Source of the DNA: JAGRCP01 sp942490705
Lineage (GTDB): Bacteria > Chloroflexota > Anaerolineae > Caldilineales > Caldilineaceae
Reading direction: 5' to 3'
Assembly (NCBI GenBank): GCA_942490705.1
Contig: CALNXY010000006.1
Location: forward strand, 362,257-426,256
DNA length: 64,000 bases
Position 1 is the first letter of the stretch. Every line of letters begins with the position of its first letter. Positions 36,331-46,419 of the stretch are shown here, in pieces. A program made the translations under genes and the position numbers. Under the pieces are notes generated by a model, which saw only the letters and a program-made list of their open reading frames with translations, did no database searches and was not told where the DNA came from.

Positions 36331-37191
36331 CTAGCCCTTCGCCTGCATGCGCGCCAGACGCGTGCGAGGATCAAGATATTCGGTGAGGTTGATGGCCACC
36401 AGATAGAAGCCAATCACAATGATCACAGACGCTGCCACCGGCGCGATGATGACCCAGGTACGATTGGTTAGCAGCGCCTGATAGTAGTTGCCCCAATAGA
36501 TCTGGGTTCCAATGCTCTGGGTGTTTAGATCGGCAAGCCCCAGGACGGCCAAAGTCACTTCGAAACCGATGGCGAAGAGAAAACCGCTGACGACGTCGGC
36601 CAGCAAGAAGGGGATGAGAAAAGGCAGGTGCTCGCGAAAAATGATCTTGAACGTGCTCATGCCGGCAAAGACACCCGTATAGGTAAACTCGCGCTCGCGC
36701 AAGCTGAGAATCTGGGCCCGGTAGCGTTTGGATGGAAAGGCCCAATCCAGCAGCCCCAGCAAGACGCCGAGGCCCACCATGGTCATCTGCCCGCGCATGA
36801 TTGAAGCGATAAGGATCACCAACGGCAGTCGCGGGATGACAATGAAGCTGTCGACAAGGAACGAGAGGATACGATCCGGCGTACCGCCCACATAGCCTGA
36901 GAACATGCCGAGCGTGACGCCGATGCTGCGGCTGATGAAGACGGCGATCCCTGCGACAATCAAAGTATTGCGTACGGCAAAGGTCAACATCCAAAAAACG
37001 TCTTGCCCGGTCGATGTCGTGCCCATGATGAACTCGGTAGACGGCGGCTCGTTACGCGGCACCGCGCGCCGGTCATCGGGTTCATAGGGAGAGAAAAAAG
37101 ACAGCACCACCAACAGCGCCACCACCGCCACGATAAAGAAGCCGATGCGAAACGATGGGCTATATTTTAGTAGATCTCGAACAATAACCAT
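36331..37191 (-). CDS. Dpp/Opp-type ABC transporter permease (DppC type)
   Basis: 286-residue permease. An N-terminal membrane segment (FFIVAVVALLVVLSFF) precedes the periplasmic-type loop with FIMGTTSTGQDVFWM, the DppC hallmark (GTDxxGRD-like). Further segments flank ISRSIGVTLGMFSGYVGG and the C-terminal AASVIIVIGFYLVAINL. The usual EAA-like loop is present around LSLREREFTYTGVFAGM. The ending EYLDPRTRLA is typical. Confidence 0.93.
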   Translation of the reverse strand: MVIVRDLLKYSPSFRIGFFIVAVVALLVVLSFFSPYEPDDRRAVPRNEPPSTEFIMGTTSTGQDVFWMLTFAVRNTLIVAGIAVFISRSIGVTLGMFSGYVGGTPDRILSFLVDSFIVIPRLPLVILIASIMRGQMTMVGLGVLLGLLDWAFPSKRYRAQILSLREREFTYTGVFAGMSTFKIIFREHLPFLIPFLLADVVSGFLFAIGFEVTLAVLGLADLNTQSIGTQIYWGNYYQALLTNRTWVIIAPVAASVIIVIGFYLVAINLTEYLDPRTRLARMQAKG

Positions 37192-37246
37192 GACTCTTCC
37201 TTCATGGAGAAACTAAGGGTCGACCGGCCTGCTGGGCCGACCTGCA

Positions 37247-38245
37247 TTAGCGCAAACGAATACGCGGATCGAGGAATGGGTAGGTCAGATCCACGATCAG
37301 CGAAGCCGTAGCAATACCGACGATGGAGAGCAGCGTGATACCCATAATCAAATTGTAGTCAGCCGAAATAATGCCGTTGTAGAGCGTGCTGCCCAGCCCC
37401 GGATAGCCGAAGACAACTTCGGTAATCAGCGCGCCGCTAAAGACCAGCCCCAAAGATAGACCCAAGTCGGTTACCTGGGGCAACATGGTATTGCGGATGA
37501 GGTAGGACCAGACGATGCGGCGCTTGGGCAAGGCGGCCAACTCAGCGAATTGCATGTAGTCGCTCGACATTTCGGTCGAGGCCATGGCTTTGGCCATGAT
37601 GAAGCGAAAGGCAGTGCCGCCGATGACGAGAGAGAGGGCAGGGAGAAAGCTATGGTGGATGAGGCTGCCGATATAGTCGATGTTGAAGCCCGGCGTTCCC
37701 CTGGCGCCGCCGACCAGCGGGAAAATGGGCAGGTAGTAGGTAAAGAGCATCAGCAGCACAAAGGCAACAATGTAATAGGGGATGGGGTAGATGATAATCA
37801 GTAGATTCTCCGACACCTTTGATGACCAGTGATTGGGAGAATAGGCGGCCAATGAGCCGAGAATGAGTCCGAGAAACCACGATATAATCAGCGTCATGCC
37901 CAACAGACCAATGGTCCATCCAACGCTGCTGCGGATCATCGAGTTGACGGTCATGGGGAAAGACGAGAAGGATGGCCCCAAATCGCCGCGGATCACGCGT
38001 TTCCAAAAATTGATGTACTGGTCCAACATCGTGCCGTCCAAGCCATACAGGTCTTGCAGCGATTCACGCAATTCCAGCGTGGCTTCCGGACTAAGGCTCT
38101 GGAAGGCAGTCAGCCGCCCCATGGCCTGATCAACCGGATTGATCGGCGACAGCCGCGGGATCAAAAATGTGATCGTCACGCCCATAAAAATGACCATCGC
38201 CCACTGCAGAATTCTGGGCAGGAAATATTCCTTGAATAATGTCAC
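37247..38245 (-). CDS. Dpp/Opp-type ABC transporter permease (DppB type)
   Basis: 332-residue permease with six predicted membrane segments; the first (ILQWAMVIFMGVTITFLIP) leads to the conserved-type RLSPINPVDQAMGRL. The C-terminal EVVFGYPGLGSTLYNGI segment and the final ...DLTYPFLDPRIRLR are family marks of DppB. It follows the binding-protein gene and precedes DppC in the order binding protein, B, C, D, F. Confidence 0.93.
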   Translation of the reverse strand: MTLFKEYFLPRILQWAMVIFMGVTITFLIPRLSPINPVDQAMGRLTAFQSLSPEATLELRESLQDLYGLDGTMLDQYINFWKRVIRGDLGPSFSSFPMTVNSMIRSSVGWTIGLLGMTLIISWFLGLILGSLAAYSPNHWSSKVSENLLIIIYPIPYYIVAFVLLMLFTYYLPIFPLVGGARGTPGFNIDYIGSLIHHSFLPALSLVIGGTAFRFIMAKAMASTEMSSDYMQFAELAALPKRRIVWSYLIRNTMLPQVTDLGLSLGLVFSGALITEVVFGYPGLGSTLYNGIISADYNLIMGITLLSIVGIATASLIVDLTYPFLDPRIRLR

Positions 38246-38288
38246 AGCGCTCTTCTCCGTCTGCTCTCGTGCGTGCGCTACCTTCTCC

Positions 38289-38364
38289 GTATTGAGCGGA
38301 TTGTGCGAATCAACGCGGATTCCGTCACCGAAATCCGCGTTGATTTACCCAATCCGCTCAATAC
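38289..38364. repeat. 76-bp near-perfect palindrome
   Basis: Arms 38289-38321 and 38332-38364 pair over 33 positions except a 4-base internal mismatch (38304-38307 against 38346-38349). It lies between the binding-protein gene and the permease gene of the importer. Such a strong hairpin between the first and second genes could hold the binding-protein mRNA at a higher level than that of the membrane genes, a known strategy in importer operons. Confidence 0.7.
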
Positions 38365-38383
38365 ATGCTCTATCGATCAAGGA

Positions 38384-40324
<1,941 letters not shown>

Positions 40325-40740
40325 TTCTGCATCTCCTTTTGGTTAGAAAACGAATCAACAACTTGCGTAGGGAGGCTGGATCGAAAAAGCATATGTTCAC
40401 AAAGTGTTGGACATAGTCAATCTGACCAGAACAAGGGCAAAGCGTTGCCGGCTGCCCCAATAGCTCAAACCACTGGGTCCAACGGTGGGAAGGAAAGCCA
40501 AAAACAAGTATTTCGTTGCAAATCAATTGTGAGAAATGGGAAAATCGCTTTCGAAGAAGAATTTATCATGTTTACGAAACCCTGTCAACCAGCGATTTAC
40601 GTGCCCGTCCATGAAATTTCCGAAGACTTTGGCTCGCAGACGATACGGCCGCTGGGGAGGAAATGGAGTTTCGCGTAAGTGGGCTGGGCGCCAGTTGGCA
40701 ACAACAGAGACGCTCCACCCGAGAAGGAGTGAAGTCCCTG
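40325..40740. other. Intergenic region between divergent transcription units
   Basis: About 415 bases between the binding-protein gene (minus) and the cytochrome gene (plus). I see no gene. It should hold the promoter of the large importer/catabolic block; a TTGACT-like -35 on the minus strand about 80 bases above the binding-protein ATG is the best candidate, with a weak -10. No operator palindrome was found. Confidence 0.4.
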
Positions 40741-41280
40741 ATGGCACATAGGATTGCGCGCTGCGGTGCGCTTTTGGCGTTAGCGCTTTTGTGTTTGTTC
40801 CTGACACCGTTTGCGCTTCACGCGCAGACGACGATCACGCCAAAACCGACACCACCTGCACCGGGCGTCAACAGCGCGCCTGAACACGGCGCTTATCTGC
40901 GTTGGATTCTGCCGCCGGGGTGGCGGCTCCTCCCCACGCCAACGTCAACGCCTGTGGACCCGGCGCTGGTCGAAGCGGGCCGCGTGCTTTACATCGACAA
41001 CTACTGCGGCACCTGTCATGCGCTGGCCGCAGCCGAGACCAACGGCATCTTTGGCCCAGACCATGACCACATCGCCACGGTAGCACTGGAACGAATTGCC
41101 GATGAGCGCTACCGCGGCGACGCCGCGACGGCGGAGATGTACATTCTCGAGAGCATCGTCAAGCCTGAGATCTACCTGGCCCCCGGCAGTGTTATCGCTC
41201 GTCAGCAGATGCCTCCCTATTCGCATCTGGATGAGAAGGACCTGGACGCGCTCGTTTATTTCCTGCTCCAACAGAAGTAG
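40741..41280 (+). CDS. Secreted or membrane-anchored mono-heme cytochrome c
   Basis: 179 residues. The ATG at 40741 (MAHRIARCGALLALALL) opens a signal peptide or anchor and has AAGGAG upstream; an ATG at 40663 with a purine-rich leader would give an implausibly long N-region. A Pro/Thr-rich linker (TPKPTPPAPG) follows. The heme motif is CGTCH at residues 89-93, and the axial Met is probably Met157 in RQQMPPYSHLD, in a class I-type fold ending DLDALVYFLLQQK. It lies 52 bases upstream of the LPXTG propeller gene and is likely co-transcribed, suggesting extracellular electron transfer or oxidation by a surface complex. Confidence 0.88.
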   Translation: MAHRIARCGALLALALLCLFLTPFALHAQTTITPKPTPPAPGVNSAPEHGAYLRWILPPGWRLLPTPTSTPVDPALVEAGRVLYIDNYCGTCHALAAAETNGIFGPDHDHIATVALERIADERYRGDAATAEMYILESIVKPEIYLAPGSVIARQQMPPYSHLDEKDLDALVYFLLQQK

Positions 41281-41332
41281 ATGGACGCTCCTCCACCGCT
41301 TGCTTGCAATTTCCAACACAAAGGAGAGAACT

Positions 41333-42778
41333 ATGCATGTTCGACGTTTTCGAATGGCTGCCTGTCTGATGGCGCTGGCACTCTTGCTCAGCCTGCTGCC
41401 CCTGGGTCTGCCTGCCATCGCCCAGTCTGAAGGTGAAGTTGTGGCCGAAGGGCTGAACGGCCCCATGGGCGTATTGGTCGATCCCGACGGCAACATCTGG
41501 GCAATTGACTCGGGCCTGGGCGGCGACGAGGCAATCGCGGCGGTCAATGCCGAAACAGGCGAGACGGTCGACGCGACGGTGGGGCAAACAACCCGCATCG
41601 TGAAGATTGACGCCGGCGACGGCAGCCTGGCCGAGATTGCCACCGCCGTCTCCGTCGCCAGCGACGGCGGCGTCAGCGGCGGCGGACGCCTGGCGCTGCT
41701 GGATGGTGTGCTGTACGCGTCGGTCGGCGAATGGCTGGCCGATCCCGACTCCAGTCCGCCCGCGGGCGTGGGCACGATCATCCAGGTCAATGATGACGGG
41801 AGTACAAGCGAGGTCGCGGCATTCTGGCCCTTCGAGCGTGACGTCAATCCCTATCCGCCCGTCTTGCACGCCCATCCGTATGGGATCATCGGCGGGCCCG
41901 ACGGCATGCTGTGGGTGGCGGATGCCGGCGGCAACTATCTGGGCAAGGTCGACCCTGCCAGCGGCGAAATCAGCGTGGTGGCCGTCTTTGAGCCCCTTCC
42001 CGGCGTCTTTCCCCGCCCGGAATACGACATGGAACTGCTCACCGATCCGGTCCCGACAGCCGTCACGGTCGGGGCGGATGGCGGCATCTATGTCAGCCTG
42101 CTTTCCGGCGCACCCTTTGTGCCCGGCAGCGCCAAGGTGATGGCGGTAGCCGACGACGGTTCAATTAGCGATTACGCCACCGGACTCACCATGCTGACCG
42201 ATCTGCGCACCGGCCCGGACGGCAATCTCTATGCGACCCAATTCGGCGTCTTTACCGAACAGGGGCCCCAGCCGGCGAGCGGCGCGGTCATCCGAATCAG
42301 AGAGGGTGGGGACTCGGAAGTGGTGGCATCCGGCCTCAGTTTCGCCACGTCGCTTGATTTCAACGAGGCAGGCGATGCCTACGTCGCCATCAATGGCGTG
42401 GGGCCGCCCGGCTCCGGCCAAATCATCAAGCTCGCCGGTCTGACCGCGGCGGAAGGCGTGCCGGTGGCTGAAGTTATGGCCGCCATGGGGCCGCCGCCGA
42501 CCGAGGGCGACGGCGAAGCAATGGCCGATGCCACGCCTGCGGCCACAGAAGAGGCCATGGAGGAATCGTCCGAAGAGATGGCAGCCGATGCCACACCTGC
42601 GGCCACGGAAGAGGCCATGGAGGAGAAGGAGGCTGCATCGTCCACTGGTGGCCCGGCGCCGACAACATTGCCGGTAACCGGCGCGGCGACGGGGTCGCTG
42701 CCGGTCGGCGTTGCCGGACTCTTGTTGGCTGCACTCATCGGTGCGGCGGTCGTTAGCCAGCGCAAACGTACGCTCTAG
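41333..42778 (+). CDS. ScyD/ScyE-like beta-propeller protein with LPXTG cell-wall sorting signal
   Basis: 481 residues starting at the ATG at 41333, which has AAGGAG at 41321-41326. A signal peptide (MHVRRFRMAACLMALALL, ending near AIAQ) is followed by an NHL/SMP-30-like propeller of the ScyD/ScyE type (GLNGPMGVLVDPDGNIW, HPYGIIGGPDGMLWVADAGG, TDLRTGPDGNLYATQ). The linker contains a repeated MADATPAATEEAMEE-type unit. It ends with a textbook sorting signal: LPVTG at residues 446-450, a hydrophobic stretch and a final RKR. So it should be anchored to peptidoglycan by a sortase, which is not in the window. Ligand or activity unknown. Confidence 0.9.
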   Translation: MHVRRFRMAACLMALALLLSLLPLGLPAIAQSEGEVVAEGLNGPMGVLVDPDGNIWAIDSGLGGDEAIAAVNAETGETVDATVGQTTRIVKIDAGDGSLAEIATAVSVASDGGVSGGGRLALLDGVLYASVGEWLADPDSSPPAGVGTIIQVNDDGSTSEVAAFWPFERDVNPYPPVLHAHPYGIIGGPDGMLWVADAGGNYLGKVDPASGEISVVAVFEPLPGVFPRPEYDMELLTDPVPTAVTVGADGGIYVSLLSGAPFVPGSAKVMAVADDGSISDYATGLTMLTDLRTGPDGNLYATQFGVFTEQGPQPASGAVIRIREGGDSEVVASGLSFATSLDFNEAGDAYVAINGVGPPGSGQIIKLAGLTAAEGVPVAEVMAAMGPPPTEGDGEAMADATPAATEEAMEESSEEMAADATPAATEEAMEEKEAASSTGGPAPTTLPVTGAATGSLPVGVAGLLLAALIGAAVVSQRKRTL

Positions 42779-42837
42779 GTTCAGGGGGGCGGTTTCTTGT
42801 ACGTTGACAAATTAGGTCCCGTTGACATTTGGTCGAA

Positions 42838-42902
42838 ACGTCCCCGGCACGGGCGGCAAAATATCCAATTAGCAGCCTGTTCGCCGCCCGTGCCGGGGAC
42901 GT
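42838..42902. repeat. 20-bp perfect inverted repeat (hairpin 1 of 3)
   Basis: Arms 42838-42857 and 42883-42902, loop 25 bases; very GC-rich (ACGTCCCCGGCACGGGCGGC). First of three large hairpins in the gap between the converging LPXTG and helicase genes. Confidence 0.75.
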
Positions 42903-42972
42903 GGCAGGCGCAAAGCCGGCGGTTTTCGAAACGTTAACAGAGCCTAATCTGGCAACTAACTGTTGGGCCGCG

Positions 42973-43037
42973 GTAGGTCCGCCTATTAGCGTGACGATCT
43001 GGTCGACGAAGCTCGTCCGGCTGATAGGCGGACCTAC
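42973..43037. repeat. 14-bp perfect inverted repeat with inner stem (hairpin 2 of 3)
   Basis: Arms 42973-42986 (GTAGGTCCGCCTAT) and 43024-43037; an inner GACGA/TCGTC stem (42993-42997, 43013-43017) extends the structure. Confidence 0.7.
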
Positions 43038-43091
43038 GTTTCCTATCAATTTACGCTTGACAAGTGACTTGACGCTTGAAGAATTTATACC

Positions 43092-43137
43092 TACGCACGG
43101 CGGAGTTTGTCACCCTTCGCAAACTCCGCCGTGCGTA
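43092..43137. repeat. 18-bp perfect inverted repeat (hairpin 3 of 3), likely bidirectional terminator
   Basis: Arms 43092-43109 and 43120-43137, loop 10 bases. It lies 23 bases past the stop of the minus-strand helicase gene and in the path of transcription from the plus-strand gene, so it could stop both. Confidence 0.7.
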
Positions 43138-43160
43138 TTTGGCTCCATGGTCAAGCGCCT

Positions 43161-45812
43161 TCAGTCAAACGCGATATCGCTGCTGCCGGCGCCAAAAACT
43201 CTCCCCAGCACCTGTTCCCCGCGCAACGCATCCAACAACGTTAGCGTGAGCTGCTTTGTCTCCAGGCGGACGGCCTGCTCCTCCAGCACCGGCCCCACGC
43301 AGGCCGGACAGCCGTGGGGGCAACTGCATCCCCGCACAAGATCGTCGGCCGCGCTCATCAACGTATCGTGAAGTTCATAGAGCCGCGTGCTAAAGCCCAG
43401 GCCGGCCGTGACGCGCTCGTACACGTAGATCGTCGGCAACGCTTCCTCGTCTGTCTCTTGATCGCCGCCGCGCATGGCAGCCCCGCGCATCACCGTTACC
43501 CCCAGGTCCGAGCGATCGCACATAAGATGGAGCGGGGCCAGGTTAGCCAGGGCGTAGGCCAAGCCATCCATACCGCTGCGCACGCGCACGGTGGACTCCA
43601 GCCGCTGGTGGCAGGCCCGGCAGAGCAAGGTCAGGTTTTCCAGACGGTTGGCCTCCAGGTAGGCCTCGTTAACGCCCGCGACATAGCCAAAGGTGCGGAA
43701 GGGCATCAGGTGATGGACGTCATGCTGGCGATTGGGGCCCTCGGGTGTGCCGCAGCGGGCGCAGCGATGATGCTCACGCGCGCGGACTTGCGCACGCACC
43801 GCTTGCCAGTTGGGCCCATAATCATTGACAGAATCATGCCACTGACCGGCCTCCGCCAGCATTCGCTGCGCCGCGGGCAAGATGCCGAACCAGTAGCCGC
43901 TCGTATCCAGCTGCTGGGGTTCGTAGTCCAATGGAAAGACGCCGACCGTCTCGTGGGTGAAGCGCTTGATGCGCCGATAGCCGACGACCTGCGACGTCAC
44001 CATCAGTTCGCCATGGGCAACGTGGGCCGCATGCTTCACACACGACTCATGCATGGCCAGCACGTCGATCTCCGTCTCGGTGCTGGCCTCGGTATAGAAA
44101 TCAACCTTGGCCGGCTCAGCATAGGCCAGATGCGCATCCAGATCGAGCGCGCTGACCAAAAAGCTGTCGCCCTGATGGATATAGACCGCACCCTCGTGGA
44201 CAAGGAGCGGCGCGCTGGCATGATCGACTTCACCGACGATGCGGGGGCCGTCACCGCGCGAGGCTTGAATGACGACGCTATCGTGCCCCGCACTGCGCAG
44301 ACTGATGCGTCGCGCCGGATATCCCTCGCCGTGCCACAGGAAGCGGGGCCCGGCTTGCAGCAGATCCCCCCCCTCGGCCAATAGGGCCAGGACATCATCT
44401 GTGAAGGTGCAGGCGCCGAAGCGTTCCCCTTCCTGGAAGGGCAGCTCAAATGCGGCGCAACGCACGTGGTCGACCAGCAGCATCAGGTTGTCCGGATTGA
44501 TCAGCGCATGCTCGGGCGACTGTTCGAAGAGAAATTCCGGATGCTGAATCACGTATTGGTCCAGCGGGCCGCCGGTGGCCACGAGCAGGGCCAGTGCGGC
44601 CTCTTGCGTGCGCCCGGCCCGGCCCATCTGCTGCCAGGCGCCGGCGATGCTGCCAGGATAGCCGCAGAGCACGGCCGCCTGCAGCTGGCCGATATCAATG
44701 CCCAATTCAAGCGCGTTGGTGGCAACGACCGCCCGGATGGCGCCGCTGCGCAGACCGGCTTCGATGGCGCGTCGTTCTGCCGGGAGATAGCCGCCGCGGT
44801 AGCCGCTGATTTGGGAGTGCGGATTTCGGATATCAGATTGGGGGCGTTGGAGACGGTCGCGCAGGTAGGTAAGGAGGACCTCGGTGGTCTGGCGGGCGCG
44901 GCCGAAGACGATGGTCTGGACGCCGGCAAGGACGCAGCGCGCGGCCAGCTCTTGCGCTTCGAGCGTGCTGGCGCGGCGCAGGCCATGCTCGGCGTCGTAG
45001 ACGGGCGGGTTGTAGAGGATGATGTGCTTCTCACCCCGGGGCGCGCCATTGTCGTCAACCAGCGCGACGGGCGCTTCGATCAGCCCCTCTGCCAGCTGTT
45101 GCGGATTGGCGATGGTGGCGCTTGTGCAGATGAACTGGGGTGCAGCGCCATAGAGCGCGCAGAGGCGACGCAGACGGCGCAAGACGTTGGCCATGTGGCT
45201 GCCAAAGACGCCGCGATAGGTGTGCATCTCATCAATGACCACATAGCGCAGTCCCCCCATAAACTCGGCCCACTGGGGATGATAGGGCAAGATCCCCACG
45301 TGGAGCATGTCCGGATTGGTGAGGAGGATGCGGCTGCTCTGGCGCAGCTGGGCGCGACGGGCGGAAGGCGTGTCGCCATCGTAGGTGGCGATGGCAGAAG
45401 CGTCCCACCGATCAGAGTCCTCAGCGAGCGCGAGCGCCGTGGCAAATTCGCCCAGCTCCGCCAGCTGATCTTGGGCCAGCGCCTTGGTGGGAAAGAGGTA
45501 GAGCGCGCGGGCCGCCGGGTCGCTCAACAAGCTGTGGAGGACGGGCAGGTTGTAGCAGAGGGTCTTGCCGCTGGCCGTCGGTGTGACAACGGCCACGTTG
45601 TCGCCGTCCAGCGCATGGCCGACTGCCCTGGCCTGGTGGGTATAGGCCTGCTCGATGCCGCGCTGGGCCAGGGCTTGGCGCAACGCCGGATGAAGCGTTG
45701 CCGGCAGGGGCGCAAAGCGCGCGTCCTGCGCATGCAGCGTGCGCCACGTCACGACATTCGCCATGAAGCGATCATCGCCGCGCAGGTCGCTCAGAAGTTC
45801 GTTGATGGACAT
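43161..45812 (-). CDS. DEAD/DEAH-box helicase with DUF1998 zinc module (MrfA/YprA-like) and inserted HNH nuclease domain
   Basis: 883-residue SF2 helicase. Motif I is TPTASGKT (77-84), motif II DEMH (194-197), motif III SAT (231-233) and motif VI QMGRAGR (395-401). The C-terminal DUF1998 module carries the four-Cys cluster GCSCPHGCPACVG (829-840), as in MrfA/YprA repair helicases. Between residues about 663 and 740 (DNA about 43590-43826) an HNH domain is inserted: Cys684-x2-Cys687, His700-His701, Asn726, and Cys731-x2-Cys734-His735, all the zinc and catalytic residues. MrfA relatives known to me lack it. A short repeat-derived insertion (SDIRNPHSQISG, 44802-44840) lies in the second RecA domain. 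Role in DNA repair or defence is inferred. Confidence 0.93.
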   Translation of the reverse strand: MSINELLSDLRGDDRFMANVVTWRTLHAQDARFAPLPATLHPALRQALAQRGIEQAYTHQARAVGHALDGDNVAVVTPTASGKTLCYNLPVLHSLLSDPAARALYLFPTKALAQDQLAELGEFATALALAEDSDRWDASAIATYDGDTPSARRAQLRQSSRILLTNPDMLHVGILPYHPQWAEFMGGLRYVVIDEMHTYRGVFGSHMANVLRRLRRLCALYGAAPQFICTSATIANPQQLAEGLIEAPVALVDDNGAPRGEKHIILYNPPVYDAEHGLRRASTLEAQELAARCVLAGVQTIVFGRARQTTEVLLTYLRDRLQRPQSDIRNPHSQISGYRGGYLPAERRAIEAGLRSGAIRAVVATNALELGIDIGQLQAAVLCGYPGSIAGAWQQMGRAGRTQEAALALLVATGGPLDQYVIQHPEFLFEQSPEHALINPDNLMLLVDHVRCAAFELPFQEGERFGACTFTDDVLALLAEGGDLLQAGPRFLWHGEGYPARRISLRSAGHDSVVIQASRGDGPRIVGEVDHASAPLLVHEGAVYIHQGDSFLVSALDLDAHLAYAEPAKVDFYTEASTETEIDVLAMHESCVKHAAHVAHGELMVTSQVVGYRRIKRFTHETVGVFPLDYEPQQLDTSGYWFGILPAAQRMLAEAGQWHDSVNDYGPNWQAVRAQVRAREHHRCARCGTPEGPNRQHDVHHLMPFRTFGYVAGVNEAYLEANRLENLTLLCRACHQRLESTVRVRSGMDGLAYALANLAPLHLMCDRSDLGVTVMRGAAMRGGDQETDEEALPTIYVYERVTAGLGFSTRLYELHDTLMSAADDLVRGCSCPHGCPACVGPVLEEQAVRLETKQLTLTLLDALRGEQVLGRVFGAGSSDIAFD
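44802..44840. repeat. Short AATCCGAAATCC-type repeat inside the helicase gene
   Basis: Encodes QSDIRNPHSQISG in frame between the conserved helicase blocks. The DNA is made of GATTTCGGATATCAGATTGG-like units similar to the CAATCCCAAATCC tandem at 47075-47117. Such repeats usually sit between genes; here one lies in a coding sequence without breaking the frame. Confidence 0.5.
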
Positions 45813-45820
45813 GATGTTGG

Positions 45821-45857
45821 TTTGAGTCGGGTGACAGTGCCTGTCACCCGACTCAAA
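45821..45857. repeat. 17-bp hairpin GAGTCGGGTGACAG between helicase and GNAT genes
   Basis: Perfect arms 45821-45837 and 45841-45857 with a 3-base loop. It occupies the whole gap and provides the stop codon of the GNAT gene (45853-45855). Probably a mobile palindrome that landed at the gene's end, or an mRNA processing site. Confidence 0.7.
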
Positions 45858-46419
45858 ATGCAGGGCCGTTCAGGTCAATCGTGCCCACCGGCCAGGGATA
45901 GGGCGCCGGGTAGATCATGACAAATTCGTCATACCACGGATAGATGGTCGGCTGCGCGCTGTGAGAATTCACCCAGACGTTTTCAACGCGGCGTGCGCCA
46001 AGACGCTCATAAAACCCGGGCACGGGCGTTTGAAAGAGCGCCACGGCGAATTCGCCGTCATCAATCGGCGCCAGGGCTGCCTGCACTACGGCTTTGCCCA
46101 ATCCTTGCCCCTGCAGCGAGGGCAAGACGCAGACGCTGCTCAGGCACGCGACCTCAAACGAGCCCGTTTCTGCCTGAATCACGCGACCAAAGAGCTCGGC
46201 ATGGGCGACAATCTGCCCCGCGGCTTGGATGAGGAACAGCTCACGACGGGGGCATGCGCTGTCGCCCCGCAGATACTCGGCACAGGCAGCGGCGCTATCC
46301 TCCTCTTCATCGTTGGGCCAGACCGCGCTCTGCAGGGTCAGCACTTGCTGCGCCAGCGCTTCGGTTAGGGCCGCAAACGGGATGCGCTGAACGTCTGGAA
46401 TCAACACGCGGTTGCTCAC
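45853..46419 (-). CDS. GNAT family N-acetyltransferase
   Basis: 188 residues from the GTG at 46419, which overlaps the pdxH stop (GTGA); the frame is open to 46443. The acetyl-CoA site is the VLPSLQGQGLGKAVVQAAL motif (Q/R-x-x-G-x-G/A), preceded by the strand SFEVACLSSVCV. The C-terminal PGFYERLGARRVENVW loop fits the fold. Target unknown. The last residues NGPAF and the stop lie in the palindrome at 45821-45857, so the native C-terminus may have been altered. Confidence 0.87.
   Translation of the reverse strand: MSNRVLIPDVQRIPFAALTEALAQQVLTLQSAVWPNDEEEDSAAACAEYLRGDSACPRRELFLIQAAGQIVAHAELFGRVIQAETGSFEVACLSSVCVLPSLQGQGLGKAVVQAALAPIDDGEFAVALFQTPVPGFYERLGARRVENVWVNSHSAQPTIYPWYDEFVMIYPAPYPWPVGTIDLNGPAF

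Noticed and set aside
42838..43137. A CRISPR-like array, because of three evenly spaced repeats
   Set aside because: The three hairpins differ in sequence and length and there are no equal spacers or cas genes.
44466..45920. A 484-codon plus-strand frame opposite the helicase gene
   Set aside because: It is antisense to conserved helicase motifs and composed of low-information Arg/Gly/Ala residues; typical of GC-rich antisense frames.
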